Source: JBEGQX01 sp041180805
GTDB taxonomy: Bacteria > Planctomycetota > Planctomycetia > Gemmatales > Gemmataceae
Length of the DNA stretch: 30,460 bases
Reading direction: 5' to 3'
Assembly (NCBI GenBank): GCA_041180805.1
Contig: JBEGQX010000201.1
Location: 1 to 30,460, forward strand
The translations under genes and the position numbers were made by a program. The notes beneath the pieces were generated by a model. The model ran no database searches. It was not told the DNA's origin and saw nothing but the letters and a program-made list of their open reading frames with translations. This document shows positions 1 to 8,915 of the stretch, piece by piece (within the stretch, counting starts at the first letter, position 1; every line of letters begins with the position of its first letter).

Positions 1-69
1 TGCGTCCCAAAAGCAGGAAAAAACTATGCTACCTTGAGCTCATAATCCGGATAGCCAGCTTTCTTCCGC

Positions 70-75
70 TATAAT
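70..75 (+). promoter_or_regulatory. Possible -10 box upstream of the ygiQ-like gene
   Basis: A perfect TATAAT hexamer lies 37 bases before the start codon at 113. I find no good -35 match at 16-18 bases upstream, so this is only a candidate. A transcript starting about 7 bases downstream would leave a leader of roughly 30 nt. The 112 bases before the gene hold nothing else I can support. Confidence 0.3.
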
Positions 76-112
76 AACTTGAAGAAAACAGGTAATTGCA
101 ATCCGGGATTTC

Positions 113-2197
113 ATGCATAAAAACAATCTGAACAAATCCAGGCAATTATCCTTGCCAATGGCTGGGAATAACTCTGATTCCCCTTTATGTCCAACTTCGC
201 GTTCTGAAATGCAAGAACGTGGTTGGCCTGAGGTAGATATCGTATTTGTTTCTGGCGATGCCTATATCGACCACCCAAGTTTTGCCATGGCAATATTGGC
301 CCGTAGCCTGGAAAACGCCGGTTTCAAAGTCGGAATGCTTTGCCAGCCTGACTGGCATTCCTGTGAGCCTTGGCGGGAATTCGGTAAGCCCAGGCTTTTC
401 TTTGCCATTAGTGCCGGAAACATGGATTCCATGATCAATCATTACACCGCCAATAAAAAGGTGCGGAATGATGACGCCTATTCACCGGGAGGAAAAATCG
501 GCCTACGGCCTGACAGGGCAACACTACCATATTGCCACCGCGCCAGAGAAGCGTACCCGGGGGTTCCAATCATAGCTGGTGGGGTTGAAGCATCCCTTAG
601 AAGACTTGGTCATTACGATTATTGGAGTGACACGGTTCGTAAATCCATACTCATGGATTGTAAGGCGGATTTACTTGTCTATGGGATGGGCGAAAAACTG
701 ATTGTTGAGATTGCCAATCGTTTGAAGGCGGGGGAACCTCTTCAATCACTTAGAGATATGCGGGGAATCGCTTACGCCCTTGGGGCCAGAGAATCACCTT
801 CCCCTGGGAATGAAAAAATTTTAGAAAACTCGCTCAAACTAAAAGATGAATCAGGAAATTTAACACCTGCATCCGTTCAATTACTTCCAAGCTTTGAAGA
901 AGTAAAAACAAACAAAATGGCATTCGTGGAAGCAACCCGTTTAATCCATTTGAATACCAATCCCTTCAACGCCAAGACTCTTGTCCAATATCATGATCGC
1001 CAGGCCATTGTTGCAAATCCCCCCGCATTCCCGCTTACACAGAAAGAAATGGATCGTATTTACGGGTTTCCTTACACGCGCAAACAGCACCCCTCCTACA
1101 AGGAACAAATTCCCGCATTCGAGATGATCAAAGATTCCGTTACTATCATGCGTGGATGTTTTGGCGGATGTACTTTCTGCTCCATTACTGCTCATCAAGG
1201 CCGAATCATTCAATCCAGGTCGGAAGAATCCATCCTTTTGGAATTAAAGAAAATTGGCGCAGACACCAATTTCAGCGGGGTTATCAGCGATATTGGCGGG
1301 CCAACCGCAAATATGTTTCAAATGCGCTGCACAAGGCCAGAGGTCGAGGCCAAATGTAAAAGGCTTTCCTGTGTGCACCCAACCATTTGCAAATTATTGG
1401 GAACCGACCATGGACCACTTCTGGACCTCTACCGCAAGGCAAGAGAAGTTCCTGGGATAAGAAAAGTTCTGGTTGCATCCGGAATACGCATGGATCTTGC
1501 CCAACTTTCTCCGGAATATGTTGAAGAACTGGCAAAACATCACGTGGGCGGGCATCTTAAAGTTGCACCTGAATCCGCGGATGAAAGTGTCTTGCGGCTT
1601 ATGAAAAAACCATCCCACGACAACTTCAAAACCTTCACGGATCAGTTCAAGAAAGCCTCTGAAAAAGCCGGTAAACCAAAGCAATATCTTATTCCCTACT
1701 ATATAGCGAGCCATCCGGGTTCAGACATTCATTCCATGATTAAGCTGGCTGTTTTCCTCAAACAAAATGGCTACAAGCCAGATCAAGTGCAGGACTTTAT
1801 TCCAGCGCCATTTGATATCGCAACCTGCATGTATTACACGGGTATTGATCCAATGACAGGCGAAGAAGTTTTCATCACAAAAGCGCTTAAAGACCGCCGT
1901 ATCCAAAGAGCATTGCTTCAGTTCTTTAAACCAGAAAACTATTTTGAAGTTCGGAAAGCCCTTCTGGATGCAGGACGCGGTGATTTAATTGGAAATTCCT
2001 GCAATGCCTTAATTCCTGCGCAAGCCCCCATGGAAGCACTAAAAGCCCGACAGAAACAGGCTAATAACCAGTTAAAACAGGATCATTACCATACCATCCC
2101 CAACCAGGGGAAAACCTCTCCTTCCAAAGGTTACAGGCCAAACAGAAACTCTGCATCCAGAAGGAACAAAAACAATCGCAGCCATGATCAAGCCTAA
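113..2197 (+). CDS. ygiQ: YgiQ family radical SAM protein (UPF0313)
   Basis: A 694-residue protein of the YgiQ/UPF0313 family, close to the usual length of just over 700. The radical SAM cluster motif CFGGCTFC supplies Cys349, Cys353 and Cys356, which should bind the [4Fe-4S] cluster that cleaves S-adenosylmethionine. The long N-terminal region before it, with VDIVFVSGDAYIDHPSF near residue 42 and IIAGGVEASLRRLGHYDYW near residue 154, is typical of this family. The C-terminal 50 residues are rich in Lys, Arg, Asn and Gln and look disordered. The substrate of the family is not established to my knowledge. The ATG at 113 has a weak GGGA 4 bases upstream. The gene overlaps the next one by 14 bases, so the two are probably cotranscribed. 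The family call is firm; the function is unknown. Confidence 0.93.
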   Translation: MHKNNLNKSRQLSLPMAGNNSDSPLCPTSRSEMQERGWPEVDIVFVSGDAYIDHPSFAMAILARSLENAGFKVGMLCQPDWHSCEPWREFGKPRLFFAISAGNMDSMINHYTANKKVRNDDAYSPGGKIGLRPDRATLPYCHRAREAYPGVPIIAGGVEASLRRLGHYDYWSDTVRKSILMDCKADLLVYGMGEKLIVEIANRLKAGEPLQSLRDMRGIAYALGARESPSPGNEKILENSLKLKDESGNLTPASVQLLPSFEEVKTNKMAFVEATRLIHLNTNPFNAKTLVQYHDRQAIVANPPAFPLTQKEMDRIYGFPYTRKQHPSYKEQIPAFEMIKDSVTIMRGCFGGCTFCSITAHQGRIIQSRSEESILLELKKIGADTNFSGVISDIGGPTANMFQMRCTRPEVEAKCKRLSCVHPTICKLLGTDHGPLLDLYRKAREVPGIRKVLVASGIRMDLAQLSPEYVEELAKHHVGGHLKVAPESADESVLRLMKKPSHDNFKTFTDQFKKASEKAGKPKQYLIPYYIASHPGSDIHSMIKLAVFLKQNGYKPDQVQDFIPAPFDIATCMYYTGIDPMTGEEVFITKALKDRRIQRALLQFFKPENYFEVRKALLDAGRGDLIGNSCNALIPAQAPMEALKARQKQANNQLKQDHYHTIPNQGKTSPSKGYRPNRNSASRRNKNNRSHDQA

Positions 2198-3140
2198 CAC
2201 CTTCAAAATAACAGAAACCGAAGCAAGCCAGACAGTAGCTGCTGTTATTCGCAAGAATCTGACTTCCACGAGTTGGAAAATCATCAAGAAAATGATTGAA
2301 GCGGGCCAAACGAAAATTAACGGTCAGCTTTGCCTGGATCCTGCAAGAAGGGTGAAGCTTAACGATGAAATTTCCCTATCATCAAAGCCAGAAAACACCC
2401 GACCAGATAAATCCCCGCTGACCATTCGCCACTTGGATGAGCATTTGGTTGTGGTGGAAAAACCCGCCATGATAAACACTGTCAGGCATCCTTTGGAACG
2501 GGATTGGACGGAAACCAGAAAAAGCCTGTCACCAACTCTTGAGGATTTGACCATCAAGGCCATTCATGAAACCGGAAAACTCCGAAAAGGCTCGAAAAGC
2601 CGGCTACGGGTTGTTCAAAGGCTGGACAAGGAAACCAGTGGCCTTCTGGTTTTCGCAAGGACTGTTGAAGCTGAGCGTGGTCTGGGAAAACAGTTCCATC
2701 AACATTCCATGGAAAGAAAATATCTGGCCTTGGTACCCGGACTTCTCATGCCTCAAACGATAGAGTCATATTTGGTTCGGGACCGGGGAGATGGAAGAAG
2801 AGGTAGTCTTGAAAACTTGCAGCAGGGCAAAATAGCCATTACTCATGTGACCATTGTGGAACGGCTAAATGGATTTACCCTGATGGGTTGCAAACTGGAA
2901 ACAGGTCGCACTCACCAAATTCGAATTCATCTGGCAGAAAAAGGACACCCGGTTTGCGGGGATCGTGTTTACAGAAATACCGTGGATGGTAAATTACTTC
3001 CTGACGGCAGTGGATTTCCAAGGGTAGCCTTGCATGCCGCGGAACTGGGTTTCATCCATCCAATATCTGGTCAAAAAATGCATTGGACCATGGATATGCC
3101 GGAAGACCTTCAAAAATTAATCACCCGGCTTCGAAAATAA
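2184..3140 (+). CDS. RluA family 23S rRNA pseudouridine synthase
   Basis: A 318-residue pseudouridine synthase that converts specific uridines in RNA, usually large-subunit rRNA, to pseudouridine. An S4-like RNA-binding segment spans about residues 24-66 (TSWKIIKKMIEAGQTKING). The catalytic domain begins near residue 80 with HLVVVEKPAMI. The catalytic Asp is D148 in VQRLDKETSGLLVFA, the hallmark RLD motif. LETGRTHQIRIHLAEKGHP near the C-terminal third is the second family signature. It starts inside the end of the upstream radical SAM gene and is followed 17 bases later by a small hypothetical gene. Which of RluA, RluC or RluD it corresponds to cannot be decided from the sequence alone. Confidence 0.92.
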   Translation: MIKPNTFKITETEASQTVAAVIRKNLTSTSWKIIKKMIEAGQTKINGQLCLDPARRVKLNDEISLSSKPENTRPDKSPLTIRHLDEHLVVVEKPAMINTVRHPLERDWTETRKSLSPTLEDLTIKAIHETGKLRKGSKSRLRVVQRLDKETSGLLVFARTVEAERGLGKQFHQHSMERKYLALVPGLLMPQTIESYLVRDRGDGRRGSLENLQQGKIAITHVTIVERLNGFTLMGCKLETGRTHQIRIHLAEKGHPVCGDRVYRNTVDGKLLPDGSGFPRVALHAAELGFIHPISGQKMHWTMDMPEDLQKLITRLRK

Positions 3141-3157
3141 TTCCCGGAGCGCATCCC

Positions 3158-3427
3158 ATGGAAATTCGCTGGCATGACAAAGACCCCGAAACTGGTGAAA
3201 AGCGCTATTTATGCGCCGACAGATTTGCAGGCAAATGGTCCTTCAAATTCAAACACCAAAAAAGAGGGGAATGGACAAAAGGGTTGCAACCCACTTTGGA
3301 AATGTGGGAATACATTTTGGATGGCTTAAAAAGGCGTTATCAACGACGCGAAGGCGTGGATGACAGGGACATCGAACAGGTGGAAAAGATTATCAAGAAC
3401 CTGCCCAAACCAAGGGAAATTGATTAG
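3158..3427 (+). CDS. Small hypothetical protein, 89 aa
   Basis: A charged 89-residue protein without signal peptide or membrane segment. It starts MEIRWHDKDPETGEKRYLC and ends with a helical, Arg/Lys-rich tail. The frame stays open upstream to 3083, inside the rluA-like gene, but the ATG at 3158 has GGAG at 3146-3149 with an 8-base spacer and does not overlap rluA, so I chose it. I do not recognise the family. The tight spacing after the pseudouridine synthase suggests the same transcript. Its stop codon overlaps the stop codon of the convergent gene on the other strand by 4 bases. Confidence 0.75.
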   Translation: MEIRWHDKDPETGEKRYLCADRFAGKWSFKFKHQKRGEWTKGLQPTLEMWEYILDGLKRRYQRREGVDDRDIEQVEKIIKNLPKPREID

Positions 3428-4692
3428 TTACCCAAGGCTTTCACTTCTGATCCTGCCACTTTTTTATAGATCAGCAGGCTTGCGGGTTGTTTGGCCTGCA
3501 AAAAAGTATTTAATTGTGGCACAGCACCTTTTTCAGTCTTTTCAAGATCATTAAGCCCGCCCACAACCTTGGATAACATCTCATCTAGATAAGGGTTTTT
3601 CACTTCTTGCTTCAACGAATCCAATGAATCATTCATGCGAGCGGCATAAATTTTCCAGGGTAGAAGCTTTTCCAAGTCATTTTCATTCCTCGTGGTAAAC
3701 TTCTGGAAGAATTCAACAAGGAACACCCCAAAAGCATATAAATCGGCCTCGAGGTTGAACTCGTTAGCATCATTTTGCTGGGGGCGCATGTTTAAAAGAC
3801 CAATGGCCGCTTCGACTCGTTCATCAAACCTTGGTTCTGGTTTCACATCCGCACCAGTTGCCATTTTGGATAACAAGTAAGCGGTTTTAGCCTTCTCGCT
3901 AGGCATTGGAACTCTGGATTGGGCCAGTGCCTTAATTGCTTCCCTTCGAAGAACCCTGTAACCTTCAACAATATCTGGTGAAGCGTCAGCCGCATAATTT
4001 TTTGGGGTTTCAATTATCTTTACCAGGGCTTCAGCCACTTTGGTTTCGATTTCCGGTTTGAGAAATACCCGGTCTGAGGACTTTTTAACAACTGCCATGG
4101 GTCGCAGAGCACGGTAAGTCTCCCTAATTCCTTTTAATGCATAAAGTCGCATTCCGTCATCAGGCGCTTTTTCCACAACATTCACAAAGTTATCCATTAG
4201 TTGTTCAGGCAAAGTTCTTTGGCCAAGAATATCGCAGGTGTTCAACTCAATGGGAACCATCGATTGCATACGAACCGCATTGATGCGAGCAACAGGTACG
4301 GCGTTTGGCAAAACTTCTTTGCTTCGCTCAAGAATTCTAGATAGAAAGTTTGTGTTAAATGCATTATTTGGACGGGATCTAAGTTGTCTAATTATACTTT
4401 CGAATTCACGAAAAACAGTATCTAATTTTCCGGGTTCCTGTTGAATATCGGGTTGGCTAACCCTGTAAGCATAAAAGCGCGCATTTACATCCACTGCTTG
4501 TGCGTGTTCTTTTTTCTTGGAATCATATTCAATCTCACCACGAAGTAGTTTGTTGAATATCTCAGCGCTTTGAGTTCTTTCTTTTAAAATATCAACCAAT
4601 CCAGCGGGGGGTAACGGCTGCGCCATGGCTACCATTGGAACAATCAAGGCTAAACATCCAAAAGTTTTTCTAAAAAATGCAACATTAAGCAT
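3424..4692 (-). CDS. Secreted hypothetical protein with HEAT-like helices
   Basis: A 422-residue protein with an N-terminal signal peptide (MLNVAFFRKTF, then a hydrophobic core, likely cut after AMA before QPLPPAG). The rest is largely helical. Segments such as GMRLYALKGIRETYRAL, YRVLRREAIKALAQS and ERVEAAIGLLNM resemble HEAT/armadillo-type repeats, but I cannot assign a family. The frame opens upstream to a TTG at 4725. I prefer the ATG at 4692, because it places the signal peptide at the very N-terminus and has AGGA 11 bases upstream. It lies downstream of the TPR gene on the same strand with a 92-base gap. Probably periplasmic or cell-wall-associated; the function is unknown. Confidence 0.8.
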   Translation of the reverse strand: MLNVAFFRKTFGCLALIVPMVAMAQPLPPAGLVDILKERTQSAEIFNKLLRGEIEYDSKKKEHAQAVDVNARFYAYRVSQPDIQQEPGKLDTVFREFESIIRQLRSRPNNAFNTNFLSRILERSKEVLPNAVPVARINAVRMQSMVPIELNTCDILGQRTLPEQLMDNFVNVVEKAPDDGMRLYALKGIRETYRALRPMAVVKKSSDRVFLKPEIETKVAEALVKIIETPKNYAADASPDIVEGYRVLRREAIKALAQSRVPMPSEKAKTAYLLSKMATGADVKPEPRFDERVEAAIGLLNMRPQQNDANEFNLEADLYAFGVFLVEFFQKFTTRNENDLEKLLPWKIYAARMNDSLDSLKQEVKNPYLDEMLSKVVGGLNDLEKTEKGAVPQLNTFLQAKQPASLLIYKKVAGSEVKALGN

Positions 4693-4784
4693 GGCTTGAA
4701 AGATCCTGGCAATATTAGGTTCCAACCGTACTGAATAACATCATAATCCAACATACAAACACCGCAACCAGATAGTCGTTGGAT

Positions 4785-5597
4785 TTATTTTCTTGGGAAT
4801 TGAGTCTCCCTTTCCCGGCTGGCTAGCTGAAATGCCTCATATTCCCTTGGGGTAAGCTGATTCAAAGATGCTTCCTGTGAAACCAGCTTTAACCAACGAT
4901 TTGCGGGCTGACTGCAACATAATTTATCCCATACCAGGTAAAGGTACCAACAGGACTTTACCTGGTCGGAGCGCAACATTCTAGCCTGGGTCAATTCGGC
5001 TGCTGCGCGAATCAAAATGGCCTCCGGTTTATGATCTTCTTCCTTGAACTCATCCGGGTTTCTTTCTTTTTCAAGCCCCAGGTAATACATGCCTATGCCA
5101 CGATGCAGGTGCTCGGAATATTCATCACCCTCCATCTGGGCAATGGACATTAAACGGCTGTGCGTATGAACCATCAACTTTTGAGCTTCCGGACCGAATT
5201 TTTGGGCTTCTTTGAGGAAAAGTTCAAATTGCTCCTTGGCCTTGTCAACCTGCTCCATGCGAAGCAACAAGTCAGCATAGTTTTGCCGGGCCACAACATT
5301 TTCAGGTTCAAGATCCAAATAACATTTCAAATGGACACTTGCCAAAACATCGTTACCTAATGCCAAGCAAGCCACTGCCATGGAATAATGCGCCTTGGCG
5401 AAATTTTGAAAAATCTCCAGTGCTTTGCGAAAATCCTGGGCAGCCAGCTTTGGATTACCTTTTTCAAGGTTCAACTGGCCTTTGTTCCAATAATCTTGAG
5501 CGTCTTTGGGAATTGCCATTTCCGAGGCAAGCAAATTGCTGCCAGAGGCAATGATCATTCCAGCAATCGCTGAGAGAGTTAGAATTAATAAACGCAT
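4785..5597 (-). CDS. Secreted TPR-repeat protein
   Basis: About 270 residues. A signal peptide (MRLLILTLSAIAGMIIASG) is followed by tandem tetratricopeptide repeats over roughly residues 30-130, for example YWNKGQLNLEKGNPKLAAQD, AHYSMAVACLALGNDVLASV and ARQNYADLLLRMEQVDKAKE. TPRs form protein-binding superhelices, so this is probably a scaffold outside the cytoplasmic membrane. The C-terminal half has no recognised domain. Two in-frame ATGs lie 6 bases apart (5603 and 5597). The AGG sits 6 bases from the ATG at 5597 but directly abuts the one at 5603, so I chose 5597. A perfect 11-bp inverted repeat lies just upstream. An 8-bp inverted repeat (4745-4752/4778-4785) begins at the stop codon but has no T-tract. 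Confidence 0.82.
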   Translation of the reverse strand: MRLLILTLSAIAGMIIASGSNLLASEMAIPKDAQDYWNKGQLNLEKGNPKLAAQDFRKALEIFQNFAKAHYSMAVACLALGNDVLASVHLKCYLDLEPENVVARQNYADLLLRMEQVDKAKEQFELFLKEAQKFGPEAQKLMVHTHSRLMSIAQMEGDEYSEHLHRGIGMYYLGLEKERNPDEFKEEDHKPEAILIRAAAELTQARMLRSDQVKSCWYLYLVWDKLCCSQPANRWLKLVSQEASLNQLTPREYEAFQLASRERETQFPRK

Positions 5598-5627
5598 TAG
5601 CATCCTACGGGAGGGTCACTAAATCTA

Positions 5628-5655
5628 TCCCAATCCATATCGACATGGATTGGGA
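5628..5655. other. Perfect 11-bp inverted repeat between sigma and TPR genes
   Basis: The arms TCCCAATCCAT (5628-5638) and ATGGATTGGGA (5645-5655) pair perfectly around a 6-base loop. It lies about 80 bases after the sigma factor stop and about 30 bases before the TPR start. It is stable enough to be a terminator for the sigma gene on the minus strand, but only a weak T-rich stretch follows. It could instead be an operator or an RNA leader element for the TPR gene. Confidence 0.6.
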
Positions 5656-5737
5656 GCAGGATGAATTTAAAAAAATGACTAAACTATCAAGCCGCTTTGG
5701 ACGAAAGCTACAGGCCAATCGTCCCAGCTAACCCATT

Positions 5738-6577
5738 TTAAAGATTAACACCCATACTAATACCAAGTTTTTCAAGGGCTTCACTTTCAATTTGACGAAC
5801 TCTTTCCCGAGTCAAACCCAAACTTTCACCAATCTCTTTAAGGGTTTTTGGTTCTTCATCGTCCAGGCCAAATCTCATTTTTAAAACAGTCGCCTCACGG
5901 GGATCCATCTTTGTGAGAAGATCCTTAACTTGTGTAAGGTCATCGGCTTCCAGCATTTCCGTATCAGGAGATTTGGTATTCGAATCCATGATCATCTCAT
6001 CCAATGACCAACCATTTTCGGATTGTTCTGGTTGAGGGGAAGACTGGTAAACCTTGATGGCTTTCTTGATGATGTTAAGCTTCTTTTTGGGAAGTTCAAG
6101 AACCTTGGCAATTTCTTCATGTGTGGGTGGTCTGCCTAGTTCATCATGAAGAATGGCGGTAGCCCTTCTCCATTTTGCCAACAATTCCACCATATATGCC
6201 GGAACTCGGATTGTCTTGGCAGTATTTACCAAAGCCCTTTTAATGGATTGCTTAATCCAGTAACTGGCATAAGTGCTAAACCGAGTGTTCATGGTGGGGT
6301 CAAACCCCTCCACGGCACGAAGCAAGCCAAGGTTGCCTTCCTCGATAAGGTCCTGTAATGCAAGGCCTTTACCCGTGTAACTTCTGGCAATATTCACCAC
6401 CAACCGAAGGTTTGCCCTAACCATGCGATCGCGGGCTTCGGCGTCACCAGTTTCAATACGGTAAGCCAACTGCTTTTCTTCATCTGCAGTTAGCAGAGCA
6501 GTCTCATTGATCTCACGAAGATAGGTTTCCAGCGGCGATTGAACTGAATCACTTCTCTGGCGACGCTGTCTACTCAT
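5738..6577 (-). CDS. RpoD-like RNA polymerase sigma factor (sigma-70, group 2-type)
   Basis: A 279-residue sigma-70 family factor that directs RNA polymerase to promoters. In order: region 1.2 (residues 14-46), region 2 (about 50-120, with QDLIEEGNLGLLRAVEGFDP and the DNA-contacting STYASYWIKQSIKRAL), region 3 (about 130-200, with GRPPTHEEIAKVL) and region 4 (about 218-272, with TLKEIGESLGLTRERVRQIE as the helix-turn-helix reading the -35 box). The acidic region 1.1 and the long insertion of primary RpoD proteins are absent, so it is best called a group 2 or alternative RpoD-like factor. It could also be a compact major sigma. A weak GGA precedes the ATG. It is read in the same direction as S1 but separated from it by a strong terminator. 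Confidence 0.93.
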   Translation of the reverse strand: MSRQRRQRSDSVQSPLETYLREINETALLTADEEKQLAYRIETGDAEARDRMVRANLRLVVNIARSYTGKGLALQDLIEEGNLGLLRAVEGFDPTMNTRFSTYASYWIKQSIKRALVNTAKTIRVPAYMVELLAKWRRATAILHDELGRPPTHEEIAKVLELPKKKLNIIKKAIKVYQSSPQPEQSENGWSLDEMIMDSNTKSPDTEMLEADDLTQVKDLLTKMDPREATVLKMRFGLDDEEPKTLKEIGESLGLTRERVRQIESEALEKLGISMGVNL

Positions 6578-6865
6578 GTTGTTTTCCGTGCAATTCTGCC
6601 AAGGCCGAAAGGCCCATAATTTATTTTACCACCTGTGACCCATGATTGATCTTTTAAAGCAGCCATTTCCTTAAAAAGGCCACAAAAAGACATCCATTTG
6701 CCACAAATGATTTATCGTCCCTTGCAGGGGGACACTGAAAAAGTGTTCCATGTCAATTACAGATGAATCTCAACTTGAAGGCTTAATACGGCTTCAATCG
6801 GCTTAGTCCATTGAATGGAAATGATTGGTAGAAGAATCGCATCCGGAATAACCGGTACATATGGA
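6578..6865. other. Intergenic region between S1 terminator and sigma gene
   Basis: This gap should hold the promoter of the sigma factor gene on the minus strand. A TTGACA hexamer on that strand (6756-6751) has no acceptable -10 box at 16-18 bases. An imperfect inverted repeat (GGACACT / AGTGTTCC, 6730-6749) lies directly beside it. Near the gene, 6603-6614 forms a small GGCC-GAAA-GGCC hairpin. I see no coding region and cannot place the promoter. Confidence 0.4.
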
Positions 6866-6902
6866 ACAAAAAAGCCCCCTTGAACCAAAGCTCAAGGGGG
6901 CT
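6866..6902 (-). terminator. Rho-independent terminator of the S1 gene
   Basis: The arms AGCCCCCTTGA (6873-6883) and TCAAGGGGGCT (6892-6902) form a perfect 11-bp GC-rich stem with an 8-base loop. Read on the minus strand, the stem is followed by TTTTTTGTT. It begins 18 bases past the S1 stop codon. This is a textbook intrinsic terminator, and it separates S1 transcription from the sigma factor gene. Confidence 0.9.
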
Positions 6903-6920
6903 GTTATTAAGAAAAGAGAC

Positions 6921-8708
6921 TTACTCTTTTTCCGGCATATTGATCAGATTGCCAGGACCTGAAGAACCCGTTCCACCACGCAGTTCCCTTTGCGGCCTGT
7001 TGGAAGCTTCTTCCTCGATAGGCGCATCGTCTTCTGGTGGTACAAAAGGTTCATTCAGTTTTCTGCGAGAAAGGCCAATCTTGCGATCAGCAGCATCCAC
7101 GCGCAGAACCCTGACTTCAACTTCATCCCCAACCTTTACAACTTCCTCAGGGCTTTCGATCTTATCATCGGAAAGCTCGGAAATATGTAAAAGGCCTTCC
7201 AAGCCTGCTTCCAACTCGACGAACACGCCAAAGTTGGTCAGCTTGGTTACCTTGCCCTTGCGAAGTTCGCCTGGCTTGTAACGGCCTGGAATGTCACCTT
7301 CCCATGGGTCGTTATTCATCTGTTTAAGACCAAGCGCGATACGCTTGCGTTCCTGATCAACATTCAAAACGACACATGTTACATGGTCGCCCTTGTTCAC
7401 GACTTCACTTGGATGGGTTACTTTGCGAACCCAGCTCATATCGGTAACATGCAGCAAGCCATCGATTCCTTCCTCGATTTCGATGAAGGCGCCGTAATTG
7501 GTAAGGTTGCGTACTGCGCCGGAAACAATCGTTCCGGGTGGGTAACGTTCCGCCACCTTGTCCCAGGGATTGTTTTGAACTTGCTTCATGCCAAGCGAGA
7601 TTTCTTGCTTGTCCTTGTTGATGTTCAAAACCTGAACCTCGATCTGGTCTCCTATGGAAACCATTTCATTGGGATGATTAATCCTCTTGGTCCAGCTCAT
7701 TTCACTGATGTGAACAAGGCCTTCAATACCGGATTCCAGCTTCACAAAGGCACCGTAGCTCATCACATTGACGACTTCGCCCATATGTTTGGAACCAATC
7801 GGATAACGATCTGGCACGTTGGACCATGGGCTTTGGGTCTTCTGCTTGAGGCCAAGGGCGATCTTCTCGCGATCCTTGTCCACAGAGATCACAAAAACTT
7901 CCAGAACTTGGTCAATATGCACAATTTCCTTGGGATCACTTACTCGACCCCAAGTCATATCCGTGATATGCAGCAAGCCATCGATGCCGCCGAGGTCAAC
8001 GAACGCGCCAAAATCGGCAATATTCTTGACAATACCTTTGCGGATTTGGCCAGGTTCGATTTCAGAAAGCAGTTTCTTCTTAAGGTCTTCTCTTTGATCT
8101 TCAAGCAGTTTTCTGCGGCTAACCACAATGTTTCTGCGTGCTTCGTCGATCTTAAGAATTTTGCATTCAATGGTCTTGTTGATGTAATCGCCGATATCGG
8201 GTGGGCGACGAATATCAACCTGCGATGCGGGAAGGAATACATTCACCCCAATGTTCACCAATAAACCACCCTTGATCTTCTTGGTGACCAAACCATTGAC
8301 CACATCCCCTTCCTTGTGCTTGGAGATGATCATTTCCCATTCCTTCTGACGCTTAGCCTTGCGGTAGCTTAGAAGAATGGCACCGGATTCATCTTCCACA
8401 GACTCAAGAAGAACTTGGACTTCATCGCCCGGTTTTGGAATGAGTTGTTCGCCAGAAGCCTCATCAATCCACTCATTCAGTGGAATAACGCCTTCGCTCT
8501 TGTAACCGATGTCAATAACAACATCGTCGCCTTCGATTCGGGCAACCCTGCCCTTTACCACTTTGTTCGCTTCGAATTCCTGCTGTTCATCCAGCAGCCA
8601 GTTGTCGACATTTCCGCCCTGTTCGGGTCTTGCAAATGCTTCATTCAATTCCTGATTCAATTCGGAATCAGCGAGATCAAACTGCCTTAAAAGATTGCGA
8701 TTTACCAT
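6921..8708 (-). CDS. rpsA: 30S ribosomal protein S1
   Basis: A 595-residue protein with six S1 RNA-binding (OB-fold) domains at roughly residues 49-118, 133-200, 217-288, 303-374, 390-461 and 477-547. The last four are most alike, each carrying variants of YGAFVxLxxGIxGLxHIS(E/D)MSW and ending in (I/K)xLGxKQ. S1 binds mRNA on the small subunit and helps translation initiation; E. coli S1 has 557 residues. The C-terminal 50 residues are acidic, then Gly/Arg-rich, and probably disordered. The ATG at 8708 has GGAG 12 bases upstream. A strong terminator follows. The gene stands alone, bounded upstream by the terminator of cysK. Confidence 0.95.
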   Translation of the reverse strand: MVNRNLLRQFDLADSELNQELNEAFARPEQGGNVDNWLLDEQQEFEANKVVKGRVARIEGDDVVIDIGYKSEGVIPLNEWIDEASGEQLIPKPGDEVQVLLESVEDESGAILLSYRKAKRQKEWEMIISKHKEGDVVNGLVTKKIKGGLLVNIGVNVFLPASQVDIRRPPDIGDYINKTIECKILKIDEARRNIVVSRRKLLEDQREDLKKKLLSEIEPGQIRKGIVKNIADFGAFVDLGGIDGLLHITDMTWGRVSDPKEIVHIDQVLEVFVISVDKDREKIALGLKQKTQSPWSNVPDRYPIGSKHMGEVVNVMSYGAFVKLESGIEGLVHISEMSWTKRINHPNEMVSIGDQIEVQVLNINKDKQEISLGMKQVQNNPWDKVAERYPPGTIVSGAVRNLTNYGAFIEIEEGIDGLLHVTDMSWVRKVTHPSEVVNKGDHVTCVVLNVDQERKRIALGLKQMNNDPWEGDIPGRYKPGELRKGKVTKLTNFGVFVELEAGLEGLLHISELSDDKIESPEEVVKVGDEVEVRVLRVDAADRKIGLSRRKLNEPFVPPEDDAPIEEEASNRPQRELRGGTGSSGPGNLINMPEKE

Positions 8709-8854
8709 GAATAAGAGACACTCCAGTAATGTTCCCAGACATAAAACTGGTTCAAATACGATCTATAGTTTTGAAAGGGAACAGAAAAAGAAGCCAACCA
8801 CCACCGGGCCAAATGCTCACTTAGCCTTCATCGGAATGGAAATATTATTGTAGG

Positions 8855-8900
8855 GAAAAGAACTGGTCCTGCCAGCGTTAAAACACCGGCAGGACCAGTT
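8855..8900 (-). terminator. Probable terminator of cysK
   Basis: A perfect 13-bp stem, AACTGGTCCTGCC (8861-8873) with GGCAGGACCAGTT (8888-8900), has a 14-base loop. On the minus strand it is followed by CTTTTCCC, a short T-run. It begins 15 bases after the cysK stop. The stem is strong but the T-tract is weak, so efficiency is uncertain. Confidence 0.7.
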
Positions 8901-8915
8901 CAAAACCTTTGAGGC

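Noticed and set aside
4692..4725. TTG start at 4725 for the secreted helical-repeat protein
   Set aside because: It would put eleven extra residues before the signal peptide; the ATG at 4692 fits better.
6728..6756. TTGACA on the minus strand as the sigma gene promoter
   Set aside because: The bases at the proper -10 distance are GC-rich (GTCCCC), so there is no matching -10 box.
7383..8264. A 293-codon open frame on the plus strand inside the S1 gene
   Set aside because: It is fully antisense to a clear six-domain S1 protein, has no family features, and results from the S1 gene's codon pattern.
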